64,000 nucleotides of DNA from Fuerstiella sp. (GTDB lineage Bacteria; Planctomycetota; Planctomycetia; Planctomycetales; Planctomycetaceae), in contig JALHMY010000004.1 of assembly GCA_022843805.1 (NCBI GenBank), forward strand, positions 106,162 through 170,161, in the 5' to 3' direction. Positions 37,111-45,690 of this stretch are shown here, piece by piece. The notes under the pieces are model-generated. The model did not search any database. It had not been told where the DNA came from and saw nothing but the letters and a program-made list of their open reading frames with translations. The translations under genes were made by a program, and so were the position numbers. Every line of letters starts with the position of its first letter. The first letter of the stretch is position 1.

Positions 37111-37150
37111 CTGTCGGAGCCCGAAGCGGGCTCCGACAGCTTGCTTTTAG
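37111..37150 (+). terminator. hairpin terminator after DUF1559 gene
   Basis: A perfect 13-base stem, CTGTCGGAGCCCG (37111-37123) with CGGGCTCCGACAG (37127-37139), and a three-base loop, followed by CTTGCTTTT. It would separate the DUF1559 transcript from the lipoprotein gene or attenuate it. Confidence 0.75.
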
Positions 37151-37201
37151 TTCTTCAGTTTTTTTACCTGAATGAATTACATGAATTTTGCGGGGAAAGC
37201 T

Positions 37202-37678
37202 ATGTCTTCGTTCGTCTCGGGACGCAATGCAGTTCTGGTTACGGGCGTTGTGTTTTTGCTGGCTGGTCTGGGCTGTTCCGGCGGACCGGTGATCCCACCG
37301 ACGGTTGCTGTGAGCGGTAAGGTCATCTACAAGGATCAGCCACTTGCGGACGCGGAAGTCAGCTTTGCGTCAAAGCTTGATAATAAAGATATCAAGCCAG
37401 CTCGCGGTAAAACAAACGCTTCAGGTGAATTCACTCTGTCCACTTATATCGACCCTCAGCATGAAGTGTCCGGAGCTACTCCGGGCGAATTCAGTGTGAC
37501 GGTGACAAAAGTCGAGGTAATGGATCAGGCGGAAGCGCTTAAAAAGTTTAAAGAGAATCCGGCGATGGAGTTTAAGCCTCTGATTCCGGCGAAATATACT
37601 GCCATGAGCTCAACGCCGCTTTCTGCCACCGTGAAAGCAGATGGTGAGAATAAGTTCGAGTTCAAGCTTGAGGATTGA
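37202..37678 (+). CDS. small lipoprotein, carboxypeptidase-regulatory-like fold
   Basis: ATG 37202 is preferred over 37172 because GGGGAAAG sits just upstream. The 158-residue product has a lipoprotein leader with lipobox LAGLGC (VFLLAGLGCSGG). The rest is a single beta-sandwich: VSGKVIYKDQPLADAEVSFA, GKTNASGEFTLSTY and TPGEFSVTVTKVE, as in carboxypeptidase-regulatory-like/transthyretin-type domains. In planctomycetes such proteins usually sit directly after DUF1559 genes, as here. It is probably anchored on a membrane facing the periplasm; its role is unknown. A textbook terminator follows the stop. Confidence 0.83.
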   Translation: MSSFVSGRNAVLVTGVVFLLAGLGCSGGPVIPPTVAVSGKVIYKDQPLADAEVSFASKLDNKDIKPARGKTNASGEFTLSTYIDPQHEVSGATPGEFSVTVTKVEVMDQAEALKKFKENPAMEFKPLIPAKYTAMSSTPLSATVKADGENKFEFKLED

Positions 37679-37722
37679 AAGCTTAAACGAAAAGACCCGG
37701 CCATGGGGCCAGGGGAAACTCG

Positions 37723-37760
37723 GCTGCATCAGGGGACACTTCCTGATGCAGCTTTTTTTT
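37723..37760 (+). terminator. rho-independent terminator
   Basis: The stem GCTGCATCAGG (37723-37733) with CCTGATGCAGC (37742-37752) is followed directly by eight T (37753-37760). It ends the lipoprotein transcript. Confidence 0.92.
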
Positions 37761-37959
37761 GAGTTCGCACGTCGATTTCACAGAGCTGTGAAGTACTTGA
37801 TGTTCAACGACAATTGCAGGGCGGAGGATGGATGAATCGTGTTTGAACACCGGCCTTAATGGCTGCAAAACGCAGCTTGCAGACCATGTTTCTCGCTGTC
37901 CCGGGTTTGCTCGGTTGTGTGGCGGTGACCAAATTATTCGCTGTTGAAATGTTATGGCG

Positions 37960-38940
37960 AGTTTCGCAGGAACGGCGAGCCAATGTTTCGCCGTTTGAAC
38001 TTGCGGACGGAGATTGGCAGAAAGATTTTTTGGGCAGAAAAATTTGGGCAGCGCGGTGAACTGTTTGGCAGAGGACTGCGAGGAACGTCGCGGATTCCTT
38101 TGCGATTCATTTTTCTGCCCTGAAATTTTTCTGTCCAATCCATCTCCCGGATGTGGACAACAGCGACTCAACGTCAATTGAAGTTCGCCAGTATCTCGCA
38201 GGATCCGAGCGGCTCATCTGTGTTCTCTGTGCCATCTGTGGTTAAAAGTGAACCACGGATGACGCGGAAATCGCGGATGAATGATACTGTCACTCTGTCG
38301 GTTTACCTGCGAGCACATCATTTGCTGTTGCCCGGTCACAGCGAGTTTCAGAGGAACGTCGAACCAATGTTTCGCTGTTTGAACGTGCGGACGGAGATTG
38401 GCAGAAAGATTTTTTGGGCAGAAAAATTTGGGCAGCGCGGTGAACTGTTTGTCAGGGGACTGCGTGCAACGTCCCGCATTCCTTTGCGATTCATTTTTCT
38501 GCCCTGAAATTTTTCTGCCCAATCCATCTTCCGGACGTGGGTAACAGCAACTCAACGTCAATTGAAGTTCGCCAGTTTCGCGCAGGATCGGAGCGACTTA
38601 TCTGTGTTCTCTGTGCCATCTGTGGTGAAAAATGAACCGCGGGTATCGCGAATGAATCCCACCGTCACTCTGTCGGTATACCTGCGACCACATCATCCGC
38701 TGTTGCCCGGTCACATGAGTTTCAGAGGAACGGCGAGCCAATGTTCATCGGTTTGAGCGGGCGGACGGAGATTGGCAGAAAAATTTTTTGGGCAGAAAAA
38801 TTTGGGCAGCGCGGTGAACTGTTTGGCAGAGGACTGCGCGGAACGTCGCGGATTCCTTTGCGATTCATTTTTCTGCCCTGAAATTTTTCTGCCCGGTCTT
38901 TCTTCCGGACGTGGGTAAATAACGGCTTAACGCCAATTGA
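37960..38940. repeat. three tandem ~380-bp repeat units
   Basis: The core GGCAGAAA(G/A)ATTTTTTGGG plus GCAGAAAAATTTGGGCAGCG recurs at about 38016, 38400 and 38773. Each unit also holds GCGATTCATTTTTCTGCCCT, a CTGTGTTCTCTGTGCCATC stretch and a GTCACTCTGTCGGT block. The units share modules with the 616-bp array at 17100-19400 but in another order and orientation. Predicted short ORFs inside are shadows. Confidence 0.82.
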
Positions 38941-39011
38941 AATGCGCCAGCGTCACGGATGAGAAATGCGTGCAATGTTCCAGGGAACCATGTCCCATTG
39001 GTCGACAGAGC

Positions 39012-40118
39012 CTATTTGGAAGCGGGTTTCGCCTCTTCACGCAAATGCCATGCTGTCAGCCACGATTCGGCCGTCCGTTTAAAGCCAAACTCGCTGACCA
39101 TACGTTCTTCCATGTCTGACAGATGGCCGGCTCCATAGAAGATGCCGATTTTCTTTTTGCCCTTGCCCAGTTCGCGATCGAGCACCTGCAGCGCTTTGAT
39201 GTTGCGTTCTGTGATGATCGTCGAGGTACCGTCCGCACCCGCGAAGACTTCGCCTTCCCCTGCCTTCGCCAGCTGCACGGCCGCTATGCGGCGTACTCGG
39301 TACAGTCGATCATTCGACATTGCGGAAAGCATCAGGTCAAGATTCATTGCCAGAGGATTCTGTTCCTGCTGTGCGGTCATGGCCTTTGCCATTTCCCGAG
39401 CCAGCATCTGTGAAAATGATTCGCCCCGGCGAGCCATCGTCTGCTCGAATTCCTCCGAAGTCATGTCGGCATGGACAAAATTACTTCGGGAATAGTTGAT
39501 TGCCCCCAGCTGAAACTGCAGGCCCAGAGCATCCTTCATGCCCAGCTGCAGCACGGAAATCGCGGTCAGCCCGACTTTTGCTTCCGTCCATTCTTCCTCA
39601 TCCGACAACGCCCGCCGGGCACCGCCATTGCCGCCACCTGGACGCAGGTCCTGACGCACCGCTTCTTCCGGCATTACCGCCTCGAACAACAAAACCTCGT
39701 AGTCGTCAAATCTACGATTCAATGCGTCATAATATTCTTCTTCGCCAAGATGAATGGCCCCAATCAGATCCACCACCGCATTCGGGTATTTTTCCGAATC
39801 CGTCATGGAAACAATGGATGTTTCCAGAGCAACGGCCAGTCTTTTACTGTTGCGTCGAATTCGAACGTATTCCAGTTCCGGTTTATCTGACTCAGCACTG
39901 GATGCGGTCGAATCCTTCGATTCCTGCTGACTTTCTTTATTACCGGCCTTTTCAGGAGCTGATTTGTCGCCCTTTGGCTTCGTTGGTGACGATTTACTCT
40001 GCCCTGGTGCCTGTGCCACCAGGGGATCTGCGGCGATCGCTGGATCAAAGGCGGCCAGCAGACAAACAATGAATGGGACCAGCATCAGGCTGTATGCAGG
40101 CGGGCAGATTCGGGACAT
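39012..40118 (-). CDS. exported TraB/GumN-like protein
   Basis: This 368-residue protein has a signal peptide (LMLVPFIVCLLAAFDPAIAA) and a charged, low-complexity linker rich in Ser, Lys and Glu at about 35-75. The folded part shows two motifs of the TraB/GumN/Tiki family: VVDLIGAIHLGEEEYYDALN near residue 110 and KIGIFYGAGHLSDMEERM near the C-terminus, each with a conserved G-x-x-H-type histidine. Some family members are metalloproteases (Tiki); GumN-type bacterial members are uncharacterised. It is transcribed alone. A protease role is inferred from the histidines only. Confidence 0.65.
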   Translation of the reverse strand: MSRICPPAYSLMLVPFIVCLLAAFDPAIAADPLVAQAPGQSKSSPTKPKGDKSAPEKAGNKESQQESKDSTASSAESDKPELEYVRIRRNSKRLAVALETSIVSMTDSEKYPNAVVDLIGAIHLGEEEYYDALNRRFDDYEVLLFEAVMPEEAVRQDLRPGGGNGGARRALSDEEEWTEAKVGLTAISVLQLGMKDALGLQFQLGAINYSRSNFVHADMTSEEFEQTMARRGESFSQMLAREMAKAMTAQQEQNPLAMNLDLMLSAMSNDRLYRVRRIAAVQLAKAGEGEVFAGADGTSTIITERNIKALQVLDRELGKGKKKIGIFYGAGHLSDMEERMVSEFGFKRTAESWLTAWHLREEAKPASK

Positions 40119-40612
40119 CGGGAATTCTCACGAAAAGGTCGTCTGTGGGGCCGGAGTGCGACTTGGTGTCGTCCGAATCCGAAATGGTTCCGTCAAATAA
40201 TGCCGCAAACATGCAACGATCAATTGCGGCCTTCGTACACCATCATGGCACTGATACGACAATTCTTCCAGACGACTTTTTCAACAAGCTCGGATTTCAT
40301 GAATTCCAGGTACAATCCGGCTGCTGCGACCAATGATTTTGGTCTGCTGGAACAGAAGATGATGATTGCTGTTCCGGAACGCACCATTCGAAGGCCATTG
40401 TACTGGTCGCATGTGCAGATTCATTTTGAGGGACAATGTTTGCCAAACTCGTTTTCAAAGAGGCAATGAGCATTCCTATGATACGCGCTTACAGGCGACT
40501 CAGGTTCGGGATACAGAAGTTCTGAAGAGTCAGGAAAGTGTCTGCTGATGACGATGTCAGTCGTCGAGAATTTCCGTATTTTCGACAGTTAGTATTGTTT
40601 TTGAAAGTCGAC
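40119..40612. other. Intergenic region upstream of the M16 pair
   Basis: Almost 500 bases between divergent genes. Short frames are present but unsupported. No repeat or terminator was recognised. Confidence 0.35.
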
Positions 40613-41866
40613 ATGACGCAATCACTCGAATTATTTCAACTGCCAACGGGCTTGTCGGTGGTTGTGGAGCAAATGCCGGACGTTCAGTCGGCTGCCATCA
40701 ATCTCATGGTTCCGGCAGGGTGCACCAGGGATATTCAGGGAAAGATTGGGACTGCTGCCGTATTGACGGAGATGTTTCCCCGGGGCGCGGGAGGACTTTC
40801 AGCACGGGACTATTGTTCCCGGCTGGACAATCTTGGGCTTCAGCGCAGTGTTTCCGTGGGAACAATTCACATTACATTTTCTGCTGCGACGACAGCCGAT
40901 CGAATGTGTGAGGCGATTCCGGAACTGGGGCGAATGGTTTGTCAGCCACATCTGGACACCGAAGAATTCAATCCGTCGCGGGACCTTGTTGAACAGAGCC
41001 TGATGTCGATGGAAGATGAACCTCGGCAACGGCTGGGGAAGGCGTTGCGACAGCACAGTTACGCTGCGCCGTGGGGATATTCGGCCGAGGGTGAACTTTC
41101 TGATTTGCCGAACATCAGTGTTGAGGACATCCGTCACCATTTTGAGAAGTATGTGCGTCCCAACGGGGCCATTCTTGGTGTGGCGGGTAACGTGGATCCT
41201 GTGCAGGTGAGGAAGATTATTGAAGAGACATTTTCTTCGTGGCAGCCGTTACAGACGTCTGAGATTCAGTCGGGAGATCGTCCGGAATCTCGCTGTCATA
41301 TTCCTCATGAGTCAACTCAGACCCACATCGGTCTCGCATGGGAAACAGTTCCCTATCGCGACGACGAGTACTACGAGGCGTGGGCGGCAGTGAGTCTGCT
41401 GAGCGGCGGCATGAGTTCGCGCCTGTTTACAGAGGTGCGTGAGAAGCGTGGGCTGTGTTATGCAATCTCGGCGTCGCTCAACACAATGAAGGACGAGGGC
41501 CGGGTGTTCGCGTATGCGGGCACAACAACCGAACGCGCTCAGGAGACGCTGGATGTCATGGTTGCCGAGATTCTGAAGCTGCATGAAGGAATTACCACAG
41601 AAGAACTGCAGCGCTGCAAGGCGAGGGCCAAGAGTTCTCTCATCATGCAGCAGGAATCAACGATGGGGCGAGCTTCTTCTGCGGCGCGTGATCTCTATCA
41701 CCTGGGCCGCGTCGTCTCTCTGGACGAAATCAGCCGACGAATCGATGATTTGTCGGCGAATGCTGTTCGTGACTTTATTGTGGCCCACGCGCCGAAGTCC
41801 ATGGTGCTGGTCACACTTGGACCAAAGCCGCTGGATGCCGCATGTCTGCAGCAGCTGGGCCGGTAG
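40613..41866 (+). CDS. M16 peptidase homologue lacking the zinc motif
   Basis: ATG 40613 gives 417 residues; the frame extends to 40538 but the extra part is unlike M16 proteins. The fold is clear: VPAGCTRDIQGKIGTAAVLT, where active members carry HXXEH. Here that region reads KIGTAAVLTEMFPRGA, so zinc ligands are absent. The C-terminal M16 half is well conserved, including RLFTEVREKRGLCYAISASL, the Arg/Tyr substrate-binding segment. This is the pattern of the non-catalytic subunit of a heterodimeric M16 protease. The next gene, 86 bases on, carries the missing HXXEH. The product is cytoplasmic, as no leader is seen. Confidence 0.87.
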   Translation: MTQSLELFQLPTGLSVVVEQMPDVQSAAINLMVPAGCTRDIQGKIGTAAVLTEMFPRGAGGLSARDYCSRLDNLGLQRSVSVGTIHITFSAATTADRMCEAIPELGRMVCQPHLDTEEFNPSRDLVEQSLMSMEDEPRQRLGKALRQHSYAAPWGYSAEGELSDLPNISVEDIRHHFEKYVRPNGAILGVAGNVDPVQVRKIIEETFSSWQPLQTSEIQSGDRPESRCHIPHESTQTHIGLAWETVPYRDDEYYEAWAAVSLLSGGMSSRLFTEVREKRGLCYAISASLNTMKDEGRVFAYAGTTTERAQETLDVMVAEILKLHEGITTEELQRCKARAKSSLIMQQESTMGRASSAARDLYHLGRVVSLDEISRRIDDLSANAVRDFIVAHAPKSMVLVTLGPKPLDAACLQQLGR

Positions 41867-41952
41867 TCGAACGCCCGGGGCATGAGTTGAATGTCCGGGC
41901 CAGTGCTTAAATGTCGCCACTCGTCGGAATTCACAGACGGACAGGATCAGGT

Positions 41953-43185
41953 ATGAAATTTCAGGAATACACGCTGGCCAACGGACTAAAGATCATTGGC
42001 GAGACAACTCGTTCAGTCCACAGCGTAGCTGCCGGCTTCTTTGTGCGAACCGGTTCACGTGACGAAAGCCGGGAAGTCTCCGGGGTTAGTCACTTTCTTG
42101 AGCATATGGCATTCAAGGGCAACGATCGGTTTACGGCCGAAGACGTCAATCGAGTGTTTGACGAAATTGGTGCAAAGTACAATGCGTCCACCAGCGAAGA
42201 GCTCACGATGTACTACGCAGCCGTGCTGCCCGAACATCTGGATGCCGCCATGGAACTTCTGTCCGCTTTGATGACGCCATCACTGCGACAGGACGATTTC
42301 GATATGGAGAAGAACGTCATCCTGGAAGAAATCGGGATGTACGAGGATCAGCCATCATTCATCTGTTATGATCTGATTATGTCTACCCATTTCAACAACC
42401 ATCCGCTGGGGCAGAGCATTCTGGGATCAAACGAAAGCATTACTGCGCTGACCGCCGAACAGATGCAGGCATACCATCGCAGTCACTATCACACCGGCAA
42501 TATTACTCTGGCGGTTGCAGGAAACTGTGAGTTTGAAACGGCTATCTCCATCGCTGAACGATATTGCCTGAACATTCCCATGGGGCGACCTGATCGCGAA
42601 CTGCCTGAACCTCAAAGTACTCCTTCAACCAAACTTCAGTTTAAGGAAGGAAGTGTCCAGCAGCACATAATGCAAATGGGCACAGGACCATCGTCACACA
42701 GTCCACTGCGATTCGCCGCCGAACTGCTGTCCGTTGTGGTCGGTGATGACACTGGCAGTCGGCTGTTCTGGGAACTCGTTGATCCAGGTCATGCCGAAGC
42801 AGCCGACCTCGGCTACAACGAATACGACCACTCCGGTACCTGGATGACGTATCTGAGCTGCCAGCCCGAACAGGTCGCTCAGAATCTCGAAGTCTTTCAG
42901 CGAGTCTTCGACGACGTCAATCAAAACGGAATTTCGGCCGACGAACTCGAACAGGCTCGAAACAAGGTGGCATCACGCATCGTTCTCAGAGGTGAGCGAC
43001 CGATGGGGCGAATGTCATCACTCGGAAGCAACTGGGTGTATCGAAATCACTATCGATCAATCGCCGATGATTTGAAGACGATTCGAAGTGTCACGCTGAA
43101 CGATATTCGTGATGTTCTGGAACAGTTTCCGCTGAAGATGATCACAACAGCCGGAGTAGGACCGCTTCAGGAGCTATCTCGATAA
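41953..43185 (+). CDS. M16 zinc metallopeptidase, catalytic subunit
   Basis: ATG 41953 follows AGGATCAGGT and gives 410 residues. The inverted zinc motif is intact: VSHFLEHMAFKGNDRF (HXXEH), with the downstream Glu of the family in EELTMYYAAVLPEH. The C-terminal half lacks the RGLCY segment, which is replaced by VDPGHAEAADLGYNEYD. Together with the preceding gene the two proteins have one complete set of functional residues, as in mitochondrial processing peptidase and bacterial M16B heterodimers. The likely role is cytoplasmic peptide degradation or processing. A G+C-rich repeat array starts within about 20 bases of the stop. Confidence 0.91.
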   Translation: MKFQEYTLANGLKIIGETTRSVHSVAAGFFVRTGSRDESREVSGVSHFLEHMAFKGNDRFTAEDVNRVFDEIGAKYNASTSEELTMYYAAVLPEHLDAAMELLSALMTPSLRQDDFDMEKNVILEEIGMYEDQPSFICYDLIMSTHFNNHPLGQSILGSNESITALTAEQMQAYHRSHYHTGNITLAVAGNCEFETAISIAERYCLNIPMGRPDRELPEPQSTPSTKLQFKEGSVQQHIMQMGTGPSSHSPLRFAAELLSVVVGDDTGSRLFWELVDPGHAEAADLGYNEYDHSGTWMTYLSCQPEQVAQNLEVFQRVFDDVNQNGISADELEQARNKVASRIVLRGERPMGRMSSLGSNWVYRNHYRSIADDLKTIRSVTLNDIRDVLEQFPLKMITTAGVGPLQELSR

Positions 43186-43204
43186 GTGCACCGTTGCAGG
43201 GACT

Positions 43205-44040
43205 GCCGAGAAGGCAGGAGGTCTTTATAACCTCCCCTGCCGCTAAATCCTCCCCTCCCGCGGAGCGAAGCGGAGTGGGAGGGGTCGGCCGAAGGCCGGG
43301 GGAGGGCCCGCCGGGTGTTGCACTCACCGCCGTCCCAATAACGCCCTCGCCACGAAGTTCACCATCCCCCTCCCGATCTCGCTGCCGCTCGCTCGACCTC
43401 CCCCAGCTTCGCTGGGGGAGGAGGTTCTTATAACCTCCCCGCCCGCGGAGCGAAGCGGAGTGGGAGGGGTCGGCCGAAGGCCGGGGGAGGGCCTGCCGCG
43501 TGTTGCACTCACCGCCGTCCCAAAAACACCCTCGCCCCGAAGTTCACCATCCCCCTCCCGATCTCGCTGCCGCTCGCTCGACCTCCCCCGGCTTCGCCGG
43601 GGGAGGAGGTTCTTATAACCTCCCCTCCCGCTATAACCTCCCCTCCCGCGGAGCGAAGCGGAGTGGGAGGGGTCGGCCGAAGGCCGGGGGAGGGCCCGCC
43701 GCGTGTTACACTCACCGCCGTCCCAATAACGCCCTCGCCCCGAAGTTCATCAGCCCCCTCCCGATCTCGCTGCCGCTCGCTCGACCTCCCCCAGCTTCGC
43801 CGGGGGAGGAGGTTTTATAAGGTCCCCTCCCGCTATATCCTCCCCTCCCGCGGAGCGAAGCGGAGTGGGAGGGGTCGGCCGAAGGCCGGGGGAGGGCCCG
43901 CCGCGTGTTGCACTCACCGCCGTCCCAATAACGCCCTCGCCCCGAAGTTCACCATCCCCCTCCCGATCTCGCTGCCGCTCGCTCCACCTCCCCCAGCTTC
44001 GCTGGGGGAGGAGGTTTATGTATCCTCCCCTCCCTGCAAA
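43205..44040. repeat. G+C-rich interspersed repeat array, four ~200-bp units
   Basis: The core CGCGGAGCGAAGCGGAGTGG begins at 43259, 43443, 43647 and 43849 (spacing 184, 204 and 202). Each unit contains a GGGGTCGGCCGAAGGCCGGG hairpin, a conserved block around CCGTCCCAATAACGCCCTCG, and CTCCCCCAGCTTCGCTGGGG, itself a hairpin. Units are joined by AGGAGGTT(C)TTATAACCTC-type junctions. Further units with sequence drift fill 63535-64000. Predicted proteins here are Pro/Arg-rich shadows. No gene for mobility is linked. Confidence 0.88.
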
Positions 44041-44190
44041 AACCGCCCCGGCGGCGCAGCGAAGCGGGACAACCGGTATTTCGATGGTACATTCAGGTCA
44101 TCGACGGCAAAAGCTTTTCCCGGAGTGAATCGCATCGCTGCTTCATTGTGATTATCTGCTGACACTGCTGCGGTGGCAGTATTGCCGTCA

Positions 44191-45453
44191 TTAACCTTTC
44201 AGCCAGCGATCGAGCCATTGCCATGCCTCAGACTGCATCTCAATATTGAATTCGTGAGGTGTGTCGTACCATGAACCGCGAAAACGGTCCGGTATGCCTG
44301 CTTTTTGGTAGCACATGGCCAGTTTGTCAAAACTGGCCTGTACCCCGTTCGGTTCGAACAATCCATCCCGACGTCCATTAATGACAAGGATGGGTGATGG
44401 CATCGCCAGCGCAGCGATATCCGGATAATCCAGCCAGGCCGTAGCCCCCGGAATCAGCTTGGTAAATCCGATCGAATTTCGAAGGTGAGACTTCAGCTGA
44501 GCAGGGAATGAAGCCATCCAGCCACAGATCACAGATGCTCGGATACGCTCATCCAGTGCGCTCAGGTACATAGAGCGAAGACCGCCGACGGACAGACCAA
44601 CACATCCGATGCGATCTGCGTCGACTTCCGGGCGAGTCAGCAGATAATCGACGGACCGAATATCATCCCACAGCATTACTCCGGGCCATGTCAGGCCGGC
44701 TGTCATCAGAGCACGAGCGGCAAGCTGTTCGTTTTCACCGGATCGTCGGTTGAATGCCTGGACTCGCTCTTTGCTCATCTGCACGGGACGGTCCCGCCAG
44801 TCCTGTGGATCATCATCCAGCAACAGCCGACGTTCGCCCCAGTAAAACATATCAATCGTCAACACTACATACCCGCGTCGTGCGAGTTCGGCAGCGGTAC
44901 TCCTTCCTGAGTAGTAAGCATTTCGGAACTCGGTGAGCGACGGATGCTCGGATTCGTTTTCAAGGATTTTCTCACGTCCCCAAAGATAATAGCCACCATG
45001 ATCGTGCAGCGCGATGATACCAGGCGCAGGACGCGATCCATTCTTTGGCAGCAGTAAGCTTGCGGGTACTCGAATATCAGGAGTTGTCTGAAATGAGAGC
45101 TCTTCCTGAACGTAGCCGTCCCGTTCGATTCGACGAACAATCTCCGGTTTCGGATCACAGGGGGCGGGAGAATAGTGCAGCAGTTCCAGAACCTTGCCGC
45201 GCGCCCGGGATTTCCATTCGGCCAGATCCTGAAACTCATCCCGAATAAACGACAGCGGAAAAGTCAGTTTTTCAGCCTGCGTTCGAACAAATGAATAGAT
45301 GGAACCCAGAGTTGACTCAGACTCTGAGGGCAGTGGCAGAACGCGAGCTCCGGGCGTCAGTTCCTTTGGCTGATCCTGAGCCAGCAATGGAATCCCTGCT
45401 GTCGCCAGAGTTGCGGCCGATGCTTTGCTGAGGAACTGACGGCGATTGTCCAT
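44191..45453 (-). CDS. alpha/beta hydrolase (acetyl-xylan-esterase-like), Tat-type leader
   Basis: This 420-residue protein has a leader starting NRRQFLSKASAATLATAG, twin-arginine in style, so it is probably exported. The alpha/beta hydrolase core includes GIIALHDHGGYYLWGR, an active-site nucleophile S288 in GCVGLSVGGLRS, and SPILVINGRRDGLFEP near the acid residue. A C-terminal TPHEFN could supply the catalytic His. The pattern fits the large planctomycete set of secreted dienelactone-hydrolase/acetyl-xylan-esterase-like proteins that act on polysaccharide esters; the substrate is not known. GGGGAAAA precedes the start. It is divergent from the RidA gene. Confidence 0.8.
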   Translation of the reverse strand: MDNRRQFLSKASAATLATAGIPLLAQDQPKELTPGARVLPLPSESESTLGSIYSFVRTQAEKLTFPLSFIRDEFQDLAEWKSRARGKVLELLHYSPAPCDPKPEIVRRIERDGYVQEELSFQTTPDIRVPASLLLPKNGSRPAPGIIALHDHGGYYLWGREKILENESEHPSLTEFRNAYYSGRSTAAELARRGYVVLTIDMFYWGERRLLLDDDPQDWRDRPVQMSKERVQAFNRRSGENEQLAARALMTAGLTWPGVMLWDDIRSVDYLLTRPEVDADRIGCVGLSVGGLRSMYLSALDERIRASVICGWMASFPAQLKSHLRNSIGFTKLIPGATAWLDYPDIAALAMPSPILVINGRRDGLFEPNGVQASFDKLAMCYQKAGIPDRFRGSWYDTPHEFNIEMQSEAWQWLDRWLKG

Positions 45454-45690
45454 ATTCGTTTTCCCCGAAACAACCCTGAGATCCCGCTCTTAAAATCGAA
45501 CTGCATGGGAACGAACGACCAGCAAAACCGGCGATTCCGCAGATGCGGCATGAGATGCCATGCATGAGAATTCCGGCTTGCTCGACAGTTTTACGGCCTG
45601 TGACTTTTCTGAACTGAGCCGATAGAATAGCGTTTCGAATATCAGAATCACAGTCGTATAAATCACAGTTGAAAGATCAATACCGTGAAG

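Noticed and set aside
43205..44151. Pro/Arg-rich predicted proteins, also considered as CRISPR
   Set aside because: The proteins repeat with the DNA units and appear in all frames; units of ~200 bp made of hairpins with no short spacer-repeat pattern and no cas genes, so neither genes nor a CRISPR array.
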